Source: Ottelia alismoides (lineage: Eukaryota > Streptophyta > Magnoliopsida > Alismatales > Hydrocharitaceae). Taken from it: a stretch of DNA of 64,000 nt. The DNA is taken from assembly GCA_037367405.1 (NCBI GenBank), contig JAZKJV010002953.1, positions 235,540-299,539 of the forward strand, read 5' to 3'. The notes under the pieces were generated by a model. The model did no database searches and was not told the origin of the DNA. It saw only the letters and a list, made by a program, of their open reading frames with translations. Shown piece after piece: positions 58,861 to 64,000 of the stretch (the first letter of the stretch is position 1; each line of letters starts with the position of its first letter). Both the position numbers and the translations under genes were made by a program.

Positions 58861-58875
58861 TGAGGTTAAATTCTA

Positions 58876-59160
58876 GAGAGCAAAAATTGGTAGTGAATGA
58901 TATTATGATGCTTGGAGCATAAAAGAACCTAACTTGGCAAAGGATACTGTCATGGAGTTAAAGTCCTTGAACGAATCATTTACGAAAGGACCAGATTCTT
59001 TGTAGTGGACAAATAGTGGTTCATCTCTTAATACGATGAGAACTGGCAATGCTTTCTCTACTAAATCGGAGTGGATTATTGACAATGGTGCATCCAATCA
59101 CATGACAGGTGACCCAAGAATATTTCATTATTATAAGTTATTGTCTGGAAGAGAGAAAGT
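58876..59160 (+). pseudogene. N gag end and protease remnant
   Basis: SEWIIDNGASNHMTGDPRIF at about 59065-59125 is the copia protease motif, but the catalytic D-S-G has become D-N-G. Upstream sequence is interrupted by stops. Confidence 0.7.
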
Positions 59161-59500
59161 TGACTTTAGACACTGCCCATTTATTAGTGAGGGCAAGTAG
59201 GCATTTAGCTTGCTTGACTTCATCTAAGCACAGACGATAGATGCCTTTGGAACGGTAGCCATGATATCGCTAGAAAGACCCCTTGAAAAGCACATGCCCC
59301 ATCCCAAGTCCTTTTAAATATCTTTCTCAAAAATTACGGAGATGCCAAGAAGATCAGGGTCGACGTAAGAACCCTCGAACTTGAAGGTAGAATTTACGTA
59401 GAATATATTAGAGTTGAGAGAACACATTTCTATGGAAAAATAGATCTTATAGTTGCATTGCAGACATGTTTCATGTTATTGTTGTTGTAAAAGCAAAATT
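59161..59500. other. Unrecognised segment between N protease and GAG-pre-integrase
   Basis: About 340 bp that does not read as copia in any frame. It may be an insertion or highly decayed sequence; no repeats mark its ends. Confidence 0.35.
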
Positions 59501-59903
59501 CCTATTATTAACCATTTCCTCCTTACCGATGCGCTTCATGTTCCTGAATTCCCAATCAATCTTTTGTCAGTCGGCAAGATTGCTAAAGAATTGCACAGCG
59601 TGATGATTTATCACAAGTCGTGTATTTTAGAAGACTTGCAAATAGACAAGAAGATTGGAATTGGATTAGTTGAGGGAGGCTTATATCGTCTTTTATCTCG
59701 AGTGAGTCAAGTCCTTACCTATGTGATCAAGCTCGACATGAACAGGACAACTCCACTTCAGTACGAAAATGGCATGAACGGCTTGTCATATCAATTTTTC
59801 TTCTTTACAAAAGTTAATGCATGAGATTTCTCCTAGTGTCTGAAAATGATTTGCAATGTGAGGTTTGCCAACTTGCAGATCAGACAAGGACTATGTTTCC
59901 CGC
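59501..59903 (+). pseudogene. N GAG-pre-integrase
   Basis: LTDALHVPEFPINLLSVGKI begins near 59518, followed by GIGLVEGGLYRL and a cysteine segment CEVCQLADQTRTMFPA in a second frame. A frameshift near 59775 separates them. Element Q interrupts directly after the cysteine segment. Confidence 0.75.
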
Positions 59904-60346
59904 CAGTGTTCAGAAAAACGGCCGAGTAAGCCGCATACTGGGCCATATACTCGTACTTGATAGCCTTGCCACTCCGAGTATGATGAAATACCCATGTATG
60001 CGGGTAGACATGCATACTCGGCCGAGTATACCCTCTATGTGGCCGCATGCTCAGCGCTTTTCTGATAGAACTTTTTTATTTAATCTAAAACCAAATAACC
60101 ACACCCACATAATAACATAAAACCGCATACTCCCGCGTGAAACCGCATACTCTTCCGCATAAAACCGCATACTCTCCCGATTGAGGATATTAACATAATA
60201 TTAAATATTAATTTATATTTTTTAATAATAAAAAAATACCAAACCACATAAAATCGCATACTCCCCGCGTACTCTCCCGCATACCGCATACTCTCTATGC
60301 AGTGACCCCTCCAACTGAATACCGCATAGCGCCTTCCTGAACATTG
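59904..60346. mobile_element. hAT-like element Q (443 bp)
   Basis: A perfect 8-bp TSD, TTTCCCGC, lies at 59896-59903 and 60347-60354. The ends are CAGTGTTCAGAAAAACGGC and, inverted, CAATGTTCAGGAAGGCGC. Both arms carry many CCGCATACTC / GAGTATGCGG words. Removal restores R-T-M-F-P-A-x-S-S-K-S of the copia. Confidence 0.95.
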
Positions 60347-60399
60347 TTTCCCGCATAATCTAGTAAATCTACTTATGCATTCAAGTTAGTGCATTCTGA

Positions 60400-61905
60400 C
60401 ATGGCCTCAAATTTTAATGAAATCCCATCGAATTTCTCCGAAATTTCCATTTCTCTAGATCACTGAAATTGAAACACTACCTTATTTCTGTTTCCAAGAT
60501 TTCAATGAAATATCAATGAGATGCCAATGAAATTTCATCGAAATTGTATTTTGTTTCAGCGAAACAACAAAAATAAGGGAATATAGCCTTCGCCTTCATC
60601 TAAATTTGCATATATTGATGAATTTTTACTTATTTATTCACCGATGTATTGAGTTGTCTGAGTGCTTTACATTGTTTTAAGAAATTGCTTTAGTTCGTTT
60701 CTAAATTTTAGATCTAGATCCAAACCAAATCACTCAGACACAAGATTTAAGAGATAAATTCAAGTTTTAACTGAAGAGCTTTATTTTTATTCTTTCTTTA
60801 TTTTGATATGTATGTTTTGATTAGTAGTTATTATATGTCACCTCATTTTACCTGACGAGGTGATTATTTACAATTCTGACTCTAGGCATCATGTTGCTCT
60901 ACATATCAACATGTGTGATGATTATGGCAATAATACTACTTCAAAACTTGTATTTACAATTTTATTTTACAAATAAATGTGCATTTCTATTTTATTTATT
61001 GACATATGAATATTAAAATCTTAATTTTTGTAAAAAAAGTTAAGTTTTAGACATTTCCAAGATTTCCAACGGTTTCATCAAAATTCTCTAAAATTTCTCT
61101 TTCCGGACATGGCGAAACGAAACCGAAATCCAAATGTTAAAGCTTTGTTTTCTTGTGGCTTCCATCTCCTAGAAGAAATATGTGCGACTATGCGAGTGTT
61201 AGGTTGTTAGCAACCTTCCAAGTTTTATGACCATAAGTATTTGCCTACTATCATGTTTCATATGGATTATGCAAGTGAATGCTATGTAGTTTCTTGGTAT
61301 TAATTGTTTTGTTTGTCTTTTATAACATATAGTTTACGATCACAAGTTATACAATGCACCTATTAGACATAATCGTTACAAAAATTTGTCTTTGGGTGTG
61401 TATGCATGTGTGTCTTATTTTATTTTTGAAATTATATATTTTTCTAAGTTGAAAGTATTTTTGTTAGATACAAGTTATAAGCTATCATTTCGATCTGTAA
61501 TTTCTTACATAAGATATAATTTTGCTAGACTCTTTGGTGGCATATGTTTTTTCTATTATTATTGAACGTGGCACCATTCTCTTCATGATTAAGAGGTAAA
61601 ACTAATGGCTTCTAATTTTGGTTCCAAATCTAGTTCTGGTTCTGAGCAACATACTACTTTTTTGACTTGTTAAAGTGATTGGATGAAATTTGATTTAATA
61701 TATCATGTTGATATCTTACTATTAGCAGAAAAATGGTGCATTTCTATCTCATTTATTGAGTTTAAGAATATAAAAAAATGTAATTTTAGAAAACAATGAG
61801 TTTTCAAGTAACTTCCCCAATTTCCAGCTATTTCACTGAAATTCCATCGAAATTCTCTTTCCAAGCTTACTGAAACGAAATCAAAATCCGCCACTTAAGG
61901 CCATA
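60400..61905. mobile_element. hAT-like element S (1.5 kb), same family as R
   Basis: A perfect 8-bp TSD, CATTCTGA, lies at 60392-60399 and 61906-61913. The ends CATGGCCTCAAATTTTAATG and, inverted, TATGGCCTTAAGTGGCGG match R at 32470. Words such as GAAATTTC and TTTCATCGAAATT fill both arms (60400-60560, 61790-61890); a further cluster near 61060-61130 may be a second nested end. No transposase. Removal rejoins H-S-D-I of the copia integrase. Confidence 0.9.
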
Positions 61906-62740
61906 CATTCTGATATTTGAGATCCGTCAAGTGTAATGAGCATGGGTGGTCATATGTACTATATCACTTTCATTGACATATTTTCATTGAGTACTTATGT
62001 GTATCTTTAAAAACATAGAAGTGAAATTCATGTTATTGTAAAGAATTTTATAAATCTGATAAACATTCAATATGCAATGAGAGTAAGAATGCTCATGACT
62101 GATAAAGCTAAGTAGTACTTGGAAAGTTCCCTACATGCTTTTCTTGGTGAGAAGAGTATCATTCATGAAACTTCATATAGTTACACGCCACAACAGAAGG
62201 AAATCGTGGAAAGAAAAGTATGTCATTTATTAAATGTCACTAGAGCACTTCTACTCCAGCGAAATGTGGCAAAGAATTTTCGGAGAGAAGCTGTCTTGAC
62301 TGTGGCGTATCTGATCAATAAGACACATTTTGTCGTAATTGGAAAGAGAACACCTTTCTCTGTCATCCATTCGGATACCTCTCACTTCAGTTTGGACCCG
62401 CATGTTTTTGGATGTGTCTGCTTTCTTCGTAACTCTGACGAGGTTGGCGAAAGTTGGAACCAAGTGGCGTGTCATCTTCATGTGAGTATGATGTCACTTT
62501 CCTTGAGTGGAACCTACTTCACTAAGAACTTTCCTCAGTGGGAGTATGTGGGTATAGATGTTGAGAAAAATAATAATGTGATTTACTTTCTTGGTGGCAT
62601 ACATGAGACCATTCATGTGGAGGAGGACAACGAGCAAGATAAAGAAAAAATAGTGGGGATACAGATAGATTTGGATAGTCACGAACTTATAGTAAACGAA
62701 AGGATTCGGATAAAGTGGCGGAGACCGAAGGAAGCATGAT
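61906..62740 (+). pseudogene. N integrase, broken
   Basis: After H-S-D-I the Trp codon is TGA (61918-61920). GGHMYYITFIDIFS and a decayed second Asp region follow. The frame 62119-62739 has SYSYTPQQKEIVERKVCHLL with the catalytic Glu, REAVLTVAYLINKTHFV, FSLDPHVFGCVCF and the integrase C-terminus. There is a TAG at 62113-62115. It is a different copia family from A-C. Confidence 0.8.
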
Positions 62741-62999
62741 ACCAAAAACCATGATGTCAACATTTCCTCTGAGATGATGTCAACATTTCCTCTGACCATG
62801 ATGTCAACTTTTCATAGGTGATCTAGGCCATGAAAACTCTGCAAGTGTCCTCTCCAATATTCATATTGATAATGCCAACACTCTATCAGATGATCGAGTC
62901 ATTGCTATGAGAAGGCTATAAGAACTGTTTGAGCCTCTACTCGTTATCCAATGGAGGACTCCGTTGCTTACACCAAGATGAGTTTGAGACATAAATGTT
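62741..62999. other. N remnant with a short triple repeat
   Basis: ATGATGTCAACATTTCCTCT occurs twice with a third partial copy (62749-62818). Beyond that nothing is recognisable; reverse transcriptase of N should be here but is absent. Confidence 0.5.
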
Positions 63000-63143
63000 T
63001 GTTGAGATATTAGTTATATTTATAATTTTTTCTTATTTACTTTTTCTTTTTCCTTCTTATTGTAATTAACCCAATAGGTTCCTCTCCTATATAAGAGAAC
63101 CCTAGGGCCTCGCATTCTGATATGAATTCTTTTTCCCTCAATA
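63000..63143 (+). repeat. X LTR, first copy
   Basis: It starts TGTTGAGATATTAG and ends TTTTCCCTCAATA, followed by the primer-site variant TGGTGTCAGAGTG. TATA box CTATATAAGAGAAC near 63091. Confidence 0.85.
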
Positions 63144-63285
63144 TGGTGTCAGAGTGACGGTTCTAGACCGAAATTCTTCTACCCACCAAACCCTAGCCCT
63201 ACATGGATGCTCGCCTCTCCTTCACCGTCCCTCCCTCCGACGGAACCACAGGGACGCCGCCCGACCCTCGCAAACCATAAATGTT

Positions 63286-63429
63286 TGTTGAGATATTAGT
63301 TATATTTATCATTTTTTCTTATTTACTTTTTCTTTTTCCTTCTTATTGTAATTAACCCAATAGGTTCCTCTCCTATATAAGAGAACCCTAGGGCCTTGCA
63401 TTATGATATGAATTCTTTTTCCCTCAATA
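63286..63429 (+). repeat. X LTR, second copy
   Basis: Nearly identical to 63000-63143; followed by TGGTGTCAGAGCG. Confidence 0.85.
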
Positions 63430-64000
63430 TGGTGTCAGAGCGACGGTTCTAGACCGAAATTCTTCTACCCCACCAAACCCTAGCCCTACATGGATGCTCG
63501 CCTCTCCTTCACCGTCCCTCCCTCCGACGGAACCACAGGGACGCCGCCCGACCTCGCAAGCCACAGTTCAGGCCTCCAGGTCAGCCCCCAGGCCGCAGCC
63601 AGGCGCTGCACGGCCTCCAGGGCCGCCGCACAGCCTCCAGGACCGCTGCATGGCCTTGGTACCTGCAATCCAGGCTCCAGGGCTACCCTGTCGACCTCCG
63701 ACGTCGCCGCACAACCCACAGGCCGTCGCCCCAGCCCCACCTTTTGACTGCCCATGCTGTCGTAGGCCCTCCTGTGTACCTCTACGCTTCTCTGCGCGTC
63801 GTTCTGTAGTTTGATTTTGATCAAAAATTGTGATTTCAGGCCTATAAATCAAGTTTTCCGGTCCTAACAACTAGAAAAGATTGGTGAGGATGGTTGTATA
63901 AGTTTACACGTACAACCAATCCTCTGTATGATCGTGTAGACTCGTTTCAATCAGTTTAATCCCCTATCGAGTTCCGTTATTCGGTTATCATTATTTTAGA

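Larger units (their letters stand above)
56551..58863 (-). mobile_element. RTE LINE O, 5'-truncated, with 12-bp TSD
   Basis: The TSD GGTTAAATTCTA lies at 56539-56550 and 58864-58875. The 3' end on the minus strand is GGCTTTGTTGTTGTTG, the TTG-repeat tail typical of plant RTE LINEs. Without hAT element P it is about 980 bp, covering the second half of reverse transcriptase and the C-terminal region. It is truncated at DMYDGALSC, the usual kind of 5' truncation. Confidence 0.9.
55718..62990 (+). mobile_element. Decayed Ty1/copia element N, invaded by a LINE and hAT-like elements
   Basis: The 5' LTR (55718-55958) and primer site are followed by leader/gag to 56538. RTE LINE O lies at 56551-58863. 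N then resumes with protease (about 59070), GAG-pre-integrase (59510-59895), element Q, element S and integrase (61906-62740). Reverse transcriptase and the 3' LTR are not found before 63000. Removing Q and S with one TSD copy each restores the copia reading frame across both sites. Confidence 0.75.
63000..64000 (+). mobile_element. 5' end of copia X with duplicated LTR and leader (runs off window)
   Basis: LTR 63000-63143, primer site and leader to 63285 are repeated as LTR 63286-63429, primer site and leader from 63430 onward, with a period of 286 bp. The repeat includes about 10 bp of sequence before the LTR (CATAAATGTT). The longer second leader continues past 63550 with GC-rich sequence and ends in a leader-like segment (TACACGTACAACC) resembling the gag-proximal leaders of A-C. 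Coding sequence lies beyond the window. Confidence 0.85.

Noticed and set aside
45000..58875. The two RTE LINE fragments as halves of one element split by an inversion
   Set aside because: They break at nearly the same codon (D-M-Y-D), but the fragment at 56551-58863 has its own 12-bp TSD and tail, and the overlapping bases differ, so it is an independent 5'-truncated insertion.

Overview
This window is nuclear DNA of a land plant, almost certainly a flowering plant with a large repeat-rich genome. The evidence is Ty1/copia and chromodomain (Tekay/Del-type) Ty3/gypsy retrotransposons primed by initiator tRNA-Met, RTE and L1 LINEs, Ac-like hAT elements, and four spliced exons of a plant AAA-ATPase gene. 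The species cannot be named from sequence alone. There is no bacterial gene, CRISPR array, rRNA or tRNA gene. Nearly everything is transposable element (TE) sequence, much of it nested.

Region 1 (1-28511). A non-autonomous LTR element E (3597-28506, target-site duplication, TSD, ATATC) was hit in its 3' LTR by a minus-strand copia element A (3668-25781, TSD TACTT). A's leader was then hit by a chromovirus G with 4.45-kb LTRs (8354-20544) and by a plus-strand copia B (20572-25581). Left of E lie a copia 3' end F (2220-2760) and a second, near-identical copy of about 2 kb of A (1-2055). A's own copy of that stretch carries a 114-bp inversion with templated filler.

Region 2 (28512-35620). A decayed L1-type LINE (minus) is broken by hAT-like non-autonomous elements with 8-bp TSDs (29247-30461, 32470-32700, 32732-33164). 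It is followed by a decayed plus-strand copia (about 34100-35606).

Region 3 (35621-51798). A non-autonomous LTR element D (35621-43117) contains copia C (37853-43101, TSD ATTAC), whose reverse transcriptase gene carries a 214-bp hAT-like insert. To the right are four intact minus-strand exons of an AAA-ATPase gene (43337-44140), the only host gene seen. Next to them is a tandemly duplicated intron-like segment (44198-47870 and 47871-51426). Its two copies have collected different TEs: an RTE LINE and one MITE in the first, and three (TA)n-targeted inverted-repeat elements in the second, one of which holds an 8 x 63-bp array.

Region 4 (51799-64000). L is a non-autonomous LTR element (TSD TTTAA) whose LTR contains its own primer-binding site. 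A decayed copia N (55718 to about 62990) was invaded by a 5'-truncated RTE LINE (12-bp TSD), which was itself invaded by an Ac-like hAT derivative. Two more hAT-like elements sit further along N. The window ends in the 5' end of another copia whose LTR plus leader is tandemly duplicated.

Coding capacity: no TE here looks autonomous; every gag-pol has stops, frameshifts or deletions. The AAA exons have no defect, but no partner exon was recognised on either side, so they are either an island in a gene with very long TE-filled introns or a gene fragment. Percent identities, difference counts and boundaries were judged by eye.
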